DNA of 64,000 nucleotides from Bog-793 sp050013835 (GCA_050013835.1 JBEKEM010000006.1:97470-161469), one strand, 5' to 3'; numbered from the stretch's first letter, positions 49,807 through 58,843 are shown. Notes: generated from the sequence alone by a model not told the origin. Numbers and translations are program-made.

Positions 49807-50613
49807 ATGGGCTTGTACCTCTTCCCGCCCGCTGACGACCCCGGGCCCGACTTCGTAGAGCTCCTGCGGCGCGCCCACCCCGGCGGCAACCCGGCGGTGT
49901 CAGCCACGCCCCTCGCCGGCGTCCGCCAGGCGACGACCATCGCCGCGCTGCGCTACACCGAAGGTGTCGTGGTGGCCGGGGACCGCCGAGCGACCGAGGG
50001 GCCCGCGATCGCGCACCGCAGCATCGAGAAGGTTTTCCCCGCCGACCGCTTCTCCGCCGTCGCCATCGCCGGCGCCGCCGGTCCCGCCATCGAGATGGTG
50101 CGGCTCTTCCAGGTCCAGCTCGAGCACTACGAGAAGGTCGAGGGGGCGGCGCTGACCCTCGAGGGCAAGGCCAACCAGCTCTCGCAGCTCGTACGGGACC
50201 ACCTCCAGATGGCGATGCAGGGCCTCGGGGTCGTGCCGCTCTTCGCCGGCTGGGACACGATCCGCCGCACCGGACGGATCTTCACCTACGACCTCACCGG
50301 TGGGCGCTACGAGGAGACCGACTTCCACGCCACCGGGTCCGGCGGCCGGGTCGCCGAGACGGCGATCAAGCTTGGTTTCCGCGAGGGCCTTTCCCGCACC
50401 GAAGCCGTCGAGCTCGCCGTGCAGTCGCTCTACGAGGCGGCCGACGAGGACTCGGCGACCGGCGGGCCCGACCTGGTGCGCGGCATTTACCCGATCATCG
50501 CGACCGTCGACTCGACGGGGTTCACGCGTCTCGAGGACGCCGAGGTCGCCGAGCGGTTCGCGGCGATCCTCGCGCGGCGAGGACAGACGCCGGCGGGCGG
50601 TGACTCCCGATGA
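49807..50613 (+). CDS. prcB: 20S proteasome beta subunit PrcB
   Basis: The proteolytic subunit. The 268-residue precursor has a 42-residue propeptide, and the mature chain would begin at Thr43 in QATTIAAL, the N-terminal Thr nucleophile (usual context is HG-TTI; here QA-TTI). Lys and Asp positions fit the family at GDRRAT and later segments. ATGA couples it to prcA. The propeptide must be removed for activity. Confidence 0.96.
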   Translation: MGLYLFPPADDPGPDFVELLRRAHPGGNPAVSATPLAGVRQATTIAALRYTEGVVVAGDRRATEGPAIAHRSIEKVFPADRFSAVAIAGAAGPAIEMVRLFQVQLEHYEKVEGAALTLEGKANQLSQLVRDHLQMAMQGLGVVPLFAGWDTIRRTGRIFTYDLTGGRYEETDFHATGSGGRVAETAIKLGFREGLSRTEAVELAVQSLYEAADEDSATGGPDLVRGIYPIIATVDSTGFTRLEDAEVAERFAAILARRGQTPAGGDSR

Positions 50614-51287
50614 CGATGCCGTACTACGTCGCGCCCGAGCAGGTGATGAAGGACCGCGCCGAGTACGCCCAGAAGGGGATCGCCCGGGGTCGGGCCCTCG
50701 TCGCCGTGGCCTACGCCGACGGAATCCTGATCGTCGCCGAGAACCCCTCGAGGACGCTTCACAAGGTGAGTGAGATCTACGACCGGGTCGCCTTCGCCGG
50801 GGTCGGCAAGTACAACGAGTTCGACCAGCTCCGGGTGGCGGGCATCCGGCACGCCGACACGAAGGGCTTCGCGTACTCGCGCGACGACGTCGACGCCCGC
50901 TCGCTCGCCAACCTCTACGCCCAGTACCTCGGCCAGGTCTTCACGCACGAGATGAAGCCGCTCGAGGTCGAGATCCTCGTCGCCGAACTGTCGGCGACGG
51001 GCGACCACCGCCTCTACCACATCGCCTACGACGGGACGGTCGTCGACGAGGAGAACTGGACCGTCCTCGGCGGCGAGGCCGAGGCGATCGCCTCCCGGCT
51101 CGAACAGGCCTACGACTCCGCGGCGACGCTCACCGGCGCCGTGCGAAGCTGCGTCGCCTGCCTGGCGGGCCCGGACCGCACTCTCGGCGTCGACGACCTG
51201 GAGGTCGGCGTGCTCGAGAAGTCGGCCGGCCGGCGGGCGTTCCGCCGCATCGAGCGGGCTGAGCTCAGCGGTCTCGTCGGCGGTTGA
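50610..51287 (+). CDS. prcA: 20S proteasome alpha subunit PrcA
   Basis: The 225-residue structural subunit forms the outer rings and gate. It starts MTMPYYVAPEQVMKDRAEYAQKGIARGR, matching the family, and has the beta-sheet core with IAENPSRTLHKVSEIYDRVAFAGVG (about residues 42-66). ATG 50610 overlaps the prcB stop. The 3' end overlaps an opposite-strand DUF2007 gene by 23 nt. Confidence 0.96.
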   Translation: MTMPYYVAPEQVMKDRAEYAQKGIARGRALVAVAYADGILIVAENPSRTLHKVSEIYDRVAFAGVGKYNEFDQLRVAGIRHADTKGFAYSRDDVDARSLANLYAQYLGQVFTHEMKPLEVEILVAELSATGDHRLYHIAYDGTVVDEENWTVLGGEAEAIASRLEQAYDSAATLTGAVRSCVACLAGPDRTLGVDDLEVGVLEKSAGRRAFRRIERAELSGLVGG

Positions 51288-51573
51288 TCCGGCCGGAAGG
51301 CGTTGCCCGGCGGCGCGGACGCGCCACCGCCGACCGCCCGCCGAGCTCGTCGAAGCTGGCCTCCACGGCGTCGGCGAGCAGGACCTCCTTCGCCCGGGCG
51401 AGCTCGTCAGCCGGCACGAGCACGTCGATCTCGATCGGGAACGGGTAGGGCCCGTCGACCGGCCCGCTGGCGCAGGCCGCGATGCCCTCGGCCCGCAGCC
51501 GCCCGACGACGAGATGGCCAGCGACCGTGCCGACGACCGTCGTCAGGTAGACGAGGGGCTGCGCCGACTCCAT
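51265..51573 (-). CDS. DUF2007-like small protein
   Basis: A 102-residue product on the minus strand between prcA and pafA. Its fold pattern LVYLTTVVGTVAGHLVVGRLRAEGIAA followed by IEIDVLVPADELARAKEVLLA matches DUF2007, described only as putative signal-transducing or GlnB-like small domains. The C-terminal 25 residues are Arg-rich and overlap the prcA 3' end by 23 nt. ATG 51573 is the assigned start. Role unknown. Confidence 0.75.
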   Translation of the reverse strand: MESAQPLVYLTTVVGTVAGHLVVGRLRAEGIAACASGPVDGPYPFPIEIDVLVPADELARAKEVLLADAVEASFDELGGRSAVARPRRRATPSGRINRRRDR

Positions 51574-51626
51574 CGGACGAGGGTACCGCCATCCGTCATG
51601 CTGGTCCGCCGACGGGGCCCGGCCGC

Positions 51627-51632
51627 TAGCTT
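51627..51632 (+). promoter_or_regulatory. -10-like hexamer for leaderless pafA mRNA
   Basis: TAGCTT lies 6 nt before the pafA GTG (51639), with no Shine-Dalgarno sequence. Confidence 0.45.
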
Positions 51633-51638
51633 CGGTTC

Positions 51639-52997
51639 GTGGACCGGCGCATCTTCGGGCTCGAGAACGAGTACGGCGTCACCTGCGCGCTGCGCGGCCA
51701 GCGGCGCCTCAGCCCCGACGAGGTGGCCCGCTACCTGTTCCGCCGCGTCGTCAGCTGGGGCCGCTCCTCCAACGTCTTCCTCGAGAACGGAGCGCGCCTG
51801 TACCTCGACGTCGGTTCCCACCCCGAGTACGCCACCCCCGAGTGCGACTCGATCGAGGACCTCGTCGCCCACGACCGGGCGGGGGAGCGGATTCTCGAGG
51901 GTCTCGTCGAATCGGCCGAGGCGCGCCTCAAGGACGAGGGCATCCGCGGCGTCGTCTACCTGTTCAAGAACAACACGGACTCGGCCGGAAACTCCTACGG
52001 CTGCCACGAGAACTACCTCACCACCCGACGCGAGGATCTCGTCCACTACGCCCAGGTGCTGATCCCGTTCCTCGTCTCTCGGCAGATCTACGCCGGAGCG
52101 GGCAAGGTCCTGCAAACGGCCCGGGGCGCCGTCTTCTGCATCTCGCAGCGCGCCGAACACATCTGGGAGGGGGTCTCCTCGGCGACGACGCGCTCGCGCC
52201 CGATCATCAACACCCGCGACGAGCCGCACGCCGACGCCGAGCGCTACCGCCGCCTCCACGTCATCGTCGGCGACTCCAACATGAGCGAGTACGCGACCTT
52301 CCTCAAGGTGGGGGCGACGAGCATCATGCTGCGGATGCTCGAGGACCCGAGCGTCGTGCTGCGCGATATGACGCTCGAGGACCCGATCCGCGCCATCCGC
52401 GAGGTCAGCCACGACATCACGTGCCGACGACAGGTCCGCCTCGCCAACGGGCGCGAGGTGAGCGCCCTCGACATCCAGTCGGAGTACCTCGGCCGGGCCG
52501 TCCGCTACGCGGCCCAGCACGGGCTGTCGCCGCCAGAGCGCCGCGCCCTCGAGATGTGGCAGCACTGCGTGGAGGGGATCGAACGCGACCCGTTGAGCCT
52601 CGGGCGCGAGTGCGACTGGGTGATCAAGCACAACCTCGTCGAGGCCTACCGGGAACGCCATTCGCTCACCCTCGCCAGTCCCCGCATCGCCCTGCTGGAT
52701 CTCCAGTACCATGACGTCAGCCGGCGGCGTGGCATTTTCTATCGCCTGCAAGATCGCGGTCTCACTGAGCGGGTCGTTACCGACGCCGCGATCACCGAGG
52801 CAATGGACGTGCCGCCGGCCACCACGCGAGCCCACCTGCGCGGGGCGTTCATCCGCCGGGCCAAGGAGCGCCGGCGCGACTTCACCGTCGATTGGGTGCA
52901 TCTCAAGTTGAATGACCAGACGCAGCGGACCGTGTTGCTGAAGGACCCGTTCCGGGCGCACGACGAACGCGTCGAGCGCCTCATCGAGTCGATGTAG
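51639..52997 (+). CDS. pafA: Pup-protein ligase PafA
   Basis: PafA uses ATP to phosphorylate the Pup C-terminal Glu and joins it to substrate lysines. The 452-residue glutamine-synthetase-fold enzyme begins DRRIFGLENEYGV with the Glu metal ligand, then HPEYATPECDS, KNNTDSAGNSYGCHENY and RPIINTRDEPHAD. It lacks the Dop-loop found in the dop product, confirming the ligase assignment. Unlike mycobacteria, no pafB/pafC follows; lepB starts 14 nt downstream. Confidence 0.96.
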   Translation: MDRRIFGLENEYGVTCALRGQRRLSPDEVARYLFRRVVSWGRSSNVFLENGARLYLDVGSHPEYATPECDSIEDLVAHDRAGERILEGLVESAEARLKDEGIRGVVYLFKNNTDSAGNSYGCHENYLTTRREDLVHYAQVLIPFLVSRQIYAGAGKVLQTARGAVFCISQRAEHIWEGVSSATTRSRPIINTRDEPHADAERYRRLHVIVGDSNMSEYATFLKVGATSIMLRMLEDPSVVLRDMTLEDPIRAIREVSHDITCRRQVRLANGREVSALDIQSEYLGRAVRYAAQHGLSPPERRALEMWQHCVEGIERDPLSLGRECDWVIKHNLVEAYRERHSLTLASPRIALLDLQYHDVSRRRGIFYRLQDRGLTERVVTDAAITEAMDVPPATTRAHLRGAFIRRAKERRRDFTVDWVHLKLNDQTQRTVLLKDPFRAHDERVERLIESM

Positions 52998-53010
52998 GAA
53001 GCGAGGATTC

Positions 53011-53691
53011 GTGGCGAGTGACGAGATCGACGGCAGCGAGGAGCCTCCTGCCGGCGCCGTCAAACCGGCCGACACGGCCCAATCGGAGCCCGAAAGAGGA
53101 CGACGCCGCCCGCGCAAGCCGTCCTCCCGCCGCCGCACGCTCGTCGAGACGGCGATCGGGCTCGCGATCGCCGTCGTCATCGCCCTCCTCGTGCGCACCT
53201 TCGTCTTCCAGGCCTACTTCGTGCCGTCGGGCTCGATGGAACCGACCCTGCAGCAGGGCGACCGCATCCTCGTCGACAAGTTCGACTTCAACTTCCACTC
53301 GATCCACCCGAACGACATCGTCGTTTTCCACACCCCGCCCGCGGCGAGACGCGACTGCGCGACCGAGGACGGCGATCTCGTGAAACGTGTCGTCGCCGTC
53401 GGTGGGCAGTCGATCCGCTCGACGGGCAATCTGGTCTTCATCAGGAACGCCGGCTCCAAGAAGTGGCACCGGCTCCCCGAGAGCTACTTCCCCGACGACG
53501 GCACCCATACGGACCTCGGCCAACCCATCATCCGCTACACGGTGCCGATGAACGACTTCTACGTCCTCGGCGACAACCGGACCGTCTCCTGTGACAGCCG
53601 CATCTGGGGGCCCTTCCCGGGCACGGACATCGTCGGCAGGGTCGTCGCCGTCGTCTGGCGGAGCTGGCATCCGGATCTCATCATCTTCTAG
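53011..53691 (+). CDS. lepB: Signal peptidase I
   Basis: A 226-residue membrane protease that removes signal peptides from exported proteins. A basic cytoplasmic N-terminus is followed by one helix (about residues 46-66), the nucleophile Ser75 in PSGSMEPTL, the general base Lys125 in DLVKRVVAVGG, and the late GDNRTVSCDSR box E. A Cys pair (DCATED and SCDSR) might form a disulfide outside. GTG 53011 follows a GGAAGCGAGG stretch. It sits where pafBC lie in mycobacteria. Confidence 0.95.
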   Translation: MASDEIDGSEEPPAGAVKPADTAQSEPERGRRRPRKPSSRRRTLVETAIGLAIAVVIALLVRTFVFQAYFVPSGSMEPTLQQGDRILVDKFDFNFHSIHPNDIVVFHTPPAARRDCATEDGDLVKRVVAVGGQSIRSTGNLVFIRNAGSKKWHRLPESYFPDDGTHTDLGQPIIRYTVPMNDFYVLGDNRTVSCDSRIWGPFPGTDIVGRVVAVVWRSWHPDLIIF

Positions 53692-53734
53692 ATGCCGGCC
53701 GAGGTCCGCCCTCGTCCGCGCGGAAGGGGCCTTG

Positions 53735-53740
53735 TAGACT
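53735..53740 (+). promoter_or_regulatory. -10-like hexamer for leaderless tatB mRNA
   Basis: TAGACT lies 8 nt before the GTG start at 53749. No Shine-Dalgarno sequence is visible in the gap. Confidence 0.45.
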
Positions 53741-53748
53741 GATCCGTC

Positions 53749-54126
53749 GTGGGCAGTCTCGACCCGGCGAAGATCCTCATGATCCTCGTCGTCATCCTGA
53801 TCGTGATGGGCCCCGAACGTCTTCCCAAGGTCGCCCGGCAGGCCGGGGCCATCCTGCACGAGTTGGTGCGCGTCCGCCAGGAGGTGTCCGACGAGGTCCG
53901 CAGCGTGATGCCCGACCTCGACCTCAACTCGATCCCGCGCATCCCGTCGGTGCGCGGCACGCTTTCCGGCCTCATCACCGAGCCCAGCCCGGCCGCGAGG
54001 GCCGGCACGGGAACCGAGGCGTCCACCGGGGCGGCGGTGGACGCCGGCCCCCCGGCGCCCGCCGGTTCGCCCCCTCCCGCCCTCGGCGAGTTCTCACCGG
54101 CCGCCGACGACCCGAGCATGAACTGA
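53749..54126 (+). CDS. Sec-independent translocase protein TatB (TatA/B family)
   Basis: A 125-residue protein with the single N-terminal helix ILMILVVILIVMGPERLPK and an amphipathic helix rich in charged residues (KVARQAGAILHELVRVRQEV). The GPERLP motif and longer tail favour TatB over TatA; the C-terminal 50 residues are Pro/Ala rich. It works with TatC in exporting folded proteins with twin-arginine signals. TatA proper is probably elsewhere. Confidence 0.88.
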   Translation: MGSLDPAKILMILVVILIVMGPERLPKVARQAGAILHELVRVRQEVSDEVRSVMPDLDLNSIPRIPSVRGTLSGLITEPSPAARAGTGTEASTGAAVDAGPPAPAGSPPPALGEFSPAADDPSMN

Positions 54127-54153
54127 CCCCGGCGGGGGCCGTCAAGTTCTGAC

Positions 54154-54942
54154 ATGGCAACTGTGACTCGAGGCCGCGAGGGCACACCCTCCGAGGACGT
54201 GACGATGCCGCTCACCGCGCACCTCGGCGAGCTGCGCCAGCGGCTCATCGTCTCGTTCATCGCCTTCATCCTCGCCGCCGTCGTCGCCTACGTCTTTTAC
54301 GACGAGATCCTCCGCTTCTTCCTCCACCCGTACTGCGTGCAGGCGCACCTCAAGAACAAGTACTGCGTCCTCACCGTTTTCGGGCCGCTCGACGCCTTCA
54401 TGGTGCGGCTCAACGTCACGGCCTACGGCGGGCTCGTCCTCGCCTCGCCGGTCATCGTCTTCGAGATCTGGCGGTTCGTCACGCCGGGTCTCAAGGCGAA
54501 CGAGAAACGCTACGCCGTCCCGTTCGCCCTCTCGACGGTCGTGCTGTTCCTCTCCGGCGCCTTCGTCGCCTGGCTCACCTTCCCGCACGCGCTGGGCTTC
54601 CTCCACGCCGTCGGGGGGTCGAACATCAACGACCTATTCACCCCGTCGAAGTACCTCGGGCTCATCATCGCCTTGATGGTGATCTTCGGCGCGACCTTCG
54701 AGTTCCCGGTCGTCCTCGTCGGCCTCGAGCTCGCCGGCGTGCTGAAACCGGCGCAGCTCGCCCGCTGGCGTCGGCCGGCGATCGTCATCATCGTCATCTT
54801 CGCCGGAGTCGTCACGCCGAGCTCAGACCCGTTCTCCATGCTGGCGATGGCCGTGCCGATGCTGCTTTTCTACGAAGCGTCGATCCACGTCGGGAAGCTG
54901 CTGCTCACGCGCCGGCGCCGGCGCGCGGCAGCAAAGACCTGA
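54154..54942 (+). CDS. tatC: Sec-independent translocase protein TatC
   Basis: The 262-residue receptor of the Tat pathway, with six membrane helices. Signatures are MPLTAHLGELRQRL at the N-terminus, the conserved FxxxPFY-like EILRFFLHPY, and GLKANEKRYAVPF in the second loop. The C-terminus is basic (RRRRRAAAKT). It sits between tatB and the HelY-like helicase gene, an order found widely in actinobacteria. ATG 54154 was chosen; an internal ATG at MPLTAH (54205) is a possible later start. Confidence 0.95.
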   Translation: MATVTRGREGTPSEDVTMPLTAHLGELRQRLIVSFIAFILAAVVAYVFYDEILRFFLHPYCVQAHLKNKYCVLTVFGPLDAFMVRLNVTAYGGLVLASPVIVFEIWRFVTPGLKANEKRYAVPFALSTVVLFLSGAFVAWLTFPHALGFLHAVGGSNINDLFTPSKYLGLIIALMVIFGATFEFPVVLVGLELAGVLKPAQLARWRRPAIVIIVIFAGVVTPSSDPFSMLAMAVPMLLFYEASIHVGKLLLTRRRRRAAAKT

Positions 54943-54993
54943 CCCGTTGCACCTGACCCGCCGGGGGCGCGGGGTCGTGTCCGGCCGCAGACG

Positions 54994-57150
54994 GTGACGG
55001 GCGTGCCGCAGACGCGTGACGGCGACGGGAAGGCCCGGATGGTGGTGGGTCCCACCCGGCGCGCCTTTCTCGCCCGGCACCGGTTCGCGCTCGACCCGTT
55101 CCAGCTCGAGGCGTTCGACGACCTCGACGCGGGCAAGTCCGTCCTCGTCGCCGCGCCGACCGGCTCCGGCAAGACGCTCGTCGCAGAGTACGCGGTCGCC
55201 CGGGCCCTCGCCCAGGGCGGCCGGGCAATCTACACGACGCCCCTCAAGGCGCTCTCCAACCAGAAGTACGCTGACTTCGCGGCCGAGTACGGCCCGGCAC
55301 GCGTCGGGCTGTTGACGGGCGACGTGTCGCGCAACGGCGACGCGGAGGTCGTCGTCATGACGACCGAGGTGCTGCGCAACATGATCTACGCCGACGCCGA
55401 CAGGCTCGCCGGGCTGCGCTGCGTCGTCCTCGACGAGGTGCACTACCTCGAGGACCGCTACCGCGGGTCGGTCTGGGAGGAGATCATCCTCTCGGCGCCG
55501 GCGTCGGTCGTGCTCGTCTGCCTCTCGGCGACCGTCTCCAACGCCGAGGAACTCGCCGGCTGGATCGAACACGTTCGCGGCGCCACGGCCCACGTGATCG
55601 AGGAGCGTCGGCCGATCGAGCTGCGCCAGCACTACGTCGTGGGCGTCCGCGCCACCCACCGGCTCGAGATCCTCCCCACCTTCGTCGACGGCCTGCCCAA
55701 CCCCGAGGCGGCGGCACTCGACGAGCGCTCCCGGCCCCGCGCCAGGGCCGGGATCGTGGCCCCGCGCGCCCGGGGGCGCGCCGTGCGCTCGCCGGTCTTC
55801 CGACCCCGACGCGCCGAGGTCGTCGAGCGCTTCGCCGAGGAAGACCTCCTGCCGGCGATCCACTTCGTCTTCTCCCGGGCGGGCTGCGACGACGCCGTGC
55901 GCCAGTGCCTGGAGGCCGGGTTGCGCCTCACCACCCCCGAGGAGCGACGGGTGATCCGCGCCGCCGCCGACGACCACGTCGAGGCGCTCTCGGACGCCGA
56001 CCTGCGGGTGCTTGGCTACGGGCGCTTCGTCGAGGGCCTCGAGGCCGGGATCGCCGCCCACCATGCCGGCCTCGTGCCGCCGTTCCGGGAAGCCGTCGAG
56101 GACCTGTTCGGCGCGGCGGTCCTCAAGGTCGTCTTCGCGACGGAGACCCTCGCCCTCGGCGTCAACATGCCGGCACGCTCGGTCATCATCGAGTCGCTGT
56201 CTAAGTTCTCCGGGACCGGTCACGAAGACCTCACGGCGGGCGACTACACCCAGCTCACCGGCCGCGCCGGGCGGCGGGGGATCGACGCGATCGGCCACGC
56301 CGCGGTCCTCTGGTCGCCCTATCACACCTTCGGGGAGGTCTCCGCCCTCGCCACGGCGCGCAGCCGCGCCCTGCGCAGCTCGTTCCACCCGACCTACAAC
56401 ATGACGGTCAACCTCGTCCGGCGCTACACATCCGACGACGCCCATCGCCTCGTGCGCTCCTCGTTCGCCCAGTACCTCTCCGATGCCCCCCTCGGCCGCC
56501 AGCTCGACGCCGTCGTCGACCTGCTCGGCGCGCGCGGCTACCTCGCCGGCTGGCGGGTGACGGCGGCCGGCGACCGTCTCGCCGGCATCTACCACGACCG
56601 CGACCTCCTCCTCGCCGAGGCGGTGGGGGCGGGGCTCCTCGGCGGGCTCGACGCGGCGAGCCTCGCCGCGTTGGTGTCCCTTTTCACCTTCGAGTCCCGG
56701 CGGGCGGCCGTGCCCGGGGAGCTCCCGAACACCCGCCTGGCGGAGCGAGCCGCCGAGCTCGAGGAGCTCGCGCGCAACCTGCGGGAGGACGAGCGGATCC
56801 GGCACATCGCGCGGACGCGCCCGCTCGACGCCGGCTTCGCCCGCCTCGCCTACGAGTGGGCCCGGGGCGCTGACCTCGGGCGTCTCGTCGCCCCTGCCGG
56901 CGGGCCGCGCCACCGTGGTGGCGGCGGGGCCCTCTCGGGCGGGGACTTCGTCCGCAACACGAAGCAGCTCGTCGACCTGTTGCGCCAGCTGGCCCTCACC
57001 GAGGCTGGCTCGCGACTTGGATCGGTCGCCGGCCGCGCCGCCGGCCAGCTCGTGCGGGGGATCGTCGCCGCCTCGACGCCGCCGGAGCCAGCTGGCGGGG
57101 GAGAGGGGGGAGCCGGCACGATCCGCGGCCGGCCGGGCACCGTCTCGTAG
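54994..57150 (+). CDS. DEAD/DEAH-box helicase HelY-like (Ski2/Mtr4 family)
   Basis: A 718-residue superfamily 2 RNA helicase candidate. Motif I is APTGSGKT (about residue 54), motif II is DEVH (about 147), motif III is LSATVSNAEE, and motif VI is QLTGRAGRRGID (about 419-431); the C-terminal half resembles the DSHCT-type region. Mycobacterial HelY is longer (about 900 aa), so this copy is compact. The RNA substrate is unknown. Its stop codon TAG also forms part of a -10-like hexamer for the next gene. Confidence 0.88.
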   Translation: MTGVPQTRDGDGKARMVVGPTRRAFLARHRFALDPFQLEAFDDLDAGKSVLVAAPTGSGKTLVAEYAVARALAQGGRAIYTTPLKALSNQKYADFAAEYGPARVGLLTGDVSRNGDAEVVVMTTEVLRNMIYADADRLAGLRCVVLDEVHYLEDRYRGSVWEEIILSAPASVVLVCLSATVSNAEELAGWIEHVRGATAHVIEERRPIELRQHYVVGVRATHRLEILPTFVDGLPNPEAAALDERSRPRARAGIVAPRARGRAVRSPVFRPRRAEVVERFAEEDLLPAIHFVFSRAGCDDAVRQCLEAGLRLTTPEERRVIRAAADDHVEALSDADLRVLGYGRFVEGLEAGIAAHHAGLVPPFREAVEDLFGAAVLKVVFATETLALGVNMPARSVIIESLSKFSGTGHEDLTAGDYTQLTGRAGRRGIDAIGHAAVLWSPYHTFGEVSALATARSRALRSSFHPTYNMTVNLVRRYTSDDAHRLVRSSFAQYLSDAPLGRQLDAVVDLLGARGYLAGWRVTAAGDRLAGIYHDRDLLLAEAVGAGLLGGLDAASLAALVSLFTFESRRAAVPGELPNTRLAERAAELEELARNLREDERIRHIARTRPLDAGFARLAYEWARGADLGRLVAPAGGPRHRGGGGALSGGDFVRNTKQLVDLLRQLALTEAGSRLGSVAGRAAGQLVRGIVAASTPPEPAGGGEGGAGTIRGRPGTVS

Positions 57151-57153
57151 TCT
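57148..57153 (+). promoter_or_regulatory. -10-like hexamer for leaderless ThyX-like gene
   Basis: TAGTCT overlaps the helY-like stop codon and lies 7 nt before GTG 57161. No Shine-Dalgarno sequence is present. Confidence 0.45.
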
Positions 57154-57160
57154 CGTCGAG

Positions 57161-58843
57161 GTGACGCACTACGCAGTCGAGACCTTCTCCGCCGACGAGC
57201 GCGAGGTGCTGCGCCACTACGTGACGAACCTCGACGGGCCGGTCTACGCCCTCGTCAACCTGCCGGAGGTCGTCTGCGGGGCGCTCTTCGCCCGCTACTC
57301 GCGGTCGGCCAAGAGCGTGCGGCGCCTCTTCCTCGACGAGTTCCTCGGCGACCTCGACGTCTCGGGGGACACCTCGGTCGACGCGACCGTGGGGCTGCGG
57401 CGGGCCGAGGAGCTCTACCAACGGATCTTCGTCGAGTTCGGCGACGACTCGGTCGCCCAGCTCGGCGGCGTCCACCTCGCCTGCGAGCAGGCCTCCAACG
57501 TGCTTACCAAGGTCCTCGAGTGGGGGCGCCTGATGAGCTACCTCGAGCAATCGACGCGCTTCATCCCGTTCGACACCCGCTTTCCGACCGGTCACTACCG
57601 CTACTGGCGGGACCCCGAGGTGCTCGACTCGGGACTCGGCGCCCGCTACGTCGGCGACATGGACCGGATGTTCGACACCTACGCCGAGCTCCTGCCGCTC
57701 GTGCAGGCGCACCTGACGCGGGCGTACCCGAACGACGGCACCGTCGCCGACTTCGCCTACCGCCAGTCGGTGCGGGCCCGGGCACTCGACGCCCTGCGGG
57801 GCCTGCTCCCGGCGGCGGCGCTCTCGAACGTCGGCATGTACGGCTCCGGCCAGTCCTACGAGCACCTGCTGCTGCGGATGCGGGGCCACCCCCTGCCGGA
57901 GGTCCGCGCCTACGCGGAGCTCATCTACGCCGAGCTCCGCAAGGTGATCCCGTCGTTCCTCGCGCGCCTCGACCGGCCCGACCGGGGAGGGGAGTGGAGC
58001 CGTTACCTCGCCGCCCGCCGGGACGAGATGGACGCACTCACGGCGCGTCTTTTCGGGCACGACCGGGCCGAGGGCGACGCCATCTCCACCGGGGCCTCGG
58101 TGACGCTCACCGACTACGACCCGGAGGGCGAGGAGAAGGTCCTCGTCGCGATGTGCTACCCGCACACGTCACTGCCCGAGGCCGACCTCGCCGCAAGGAT
58201 CGGCCGCCTTCCCCAGGCCGAACGGACGGCGATCCTGCGCGCCTACATCGGCGACCGCGGCAACCGCCGCCACCGGCCGGGCCGAGCGCTGGAGCGGACC
58301 GGGTACCGGTTCGACATCGTCTCCGACTACGGGGCGTTCCGCGACCTTCAGCGCCACCGGATGCTGACGATCGAGTGGCAACCGCTCACGACCGCGCTCG
58401 GCTACGAGGTCCCGGAGGTCGTCGTCGAGGCCGGGCTCGGCACGGCGTACTCGGAATCGCTCGAGCGCGCCCGCGAGCTCTACGAAACGCTGCTTGCCCC
58501 CTTCCCCCTCCAGGCGGTGTACGCCGTCGCCCTTGCCTTCCGGGTCCGCTACTCGCTGCAGCTCAACGCCCGCGAGGCGATGCACCTCATCGAGCTGCGC
58601 AGCGGGCCCCAGGGCCACCCCGTCTACCGCAGGATCGCCCAGCAGATGCACCGCCTGATCGCGGAGGGCGCCGGACACCACGCCCTCGCCGAGGCGATGC
58701 GCTTCGTCGACTACTCGGACGACGGTCTCGGACGGCTCGAATCCGAGCGCCGCGCCGCGGAGCGAAGGGTCGCCGGCACCCCAACCGGCGCGAATCCCGT
58801 GGCTGACGCCGACGGCCGGACGGATACCTCAAGCGGGGCTTGA
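57161..58843 (+). CDS. Tandem ThyX-like (flavin-dependent thymidylate synthase-related) protein
   Basis: A 560-residue protein about twice the usual ThyX length (about 220-250 aa). The second half carries ThyX landmarks: DLQRHRMLT (Arg398-His399-Arg400 of the RHR flavin/dUMP motif) and a late RYSLQLNAREAMHLIELRSGPQGHP that matches the NLREL...R segment. The seventh residue after RHR is not followed by the usual Ser. The first half repeats a degenerate version, VLTKVLEWGRLMSYLEQSTRF, in the same position (about residues 113-133). True dTMP synthase activity is uncertain. The C-terminal 40 residues are low complexity. Confidence 0.75.
   Translation: MTHYAVETFSADEREVLRHYVTNLDGPVYALVNLPEVVCGALFARYSRSAKSVRRLFLDEFLGDLDVSGDTSVDATVGLRRAEELYQRIFVEFGDDSVAQLGGVHLACEQASNVLTKVLEWGRLMSYLEQSTRFIPFDTRFPTGHYRYWRDPEVLDSGLGARYVGDMDRMFDTYAELLPLVQAHLTRAYPNDGTVADFAYRQSVRARALDALRGLLPAAALSNVGMYGSGQSYEHLLLRMRGHPLPEVRAYAELIYAELRKVIPSFLARLDRPDRGGEWSRYLAARRDEMDALTARLFGHDRAEGDAISTGASVTLTDYDPEGEEKVLVAMCYPHTSLPEADLAARIGRLPQAERTAILRAYIGDRGNRRHRPGRALERTGYRFDIVSDYGAFRDLQRHRMLTIEWQPLTTALGYEVPEVVVEAGLGTAYSESLERARELYETLLAPFPLQAVYAVALAFRVRYSLQLNAREAMHLIELRSGPQGHPVYRRIAQQMHRLIAEGAGHHALAEAMRFVDYSDDGLGRLESERRAAERRVAGTPTGANPVADADGRTDTSSGA

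Noticed and set aside
54823..56913. A 696-codon minus-strand frame opposite tatC and the HelY-like gene
   Set aside because: No recognisable domain and full overlap with genes that have clear helicase and Tat motifs.
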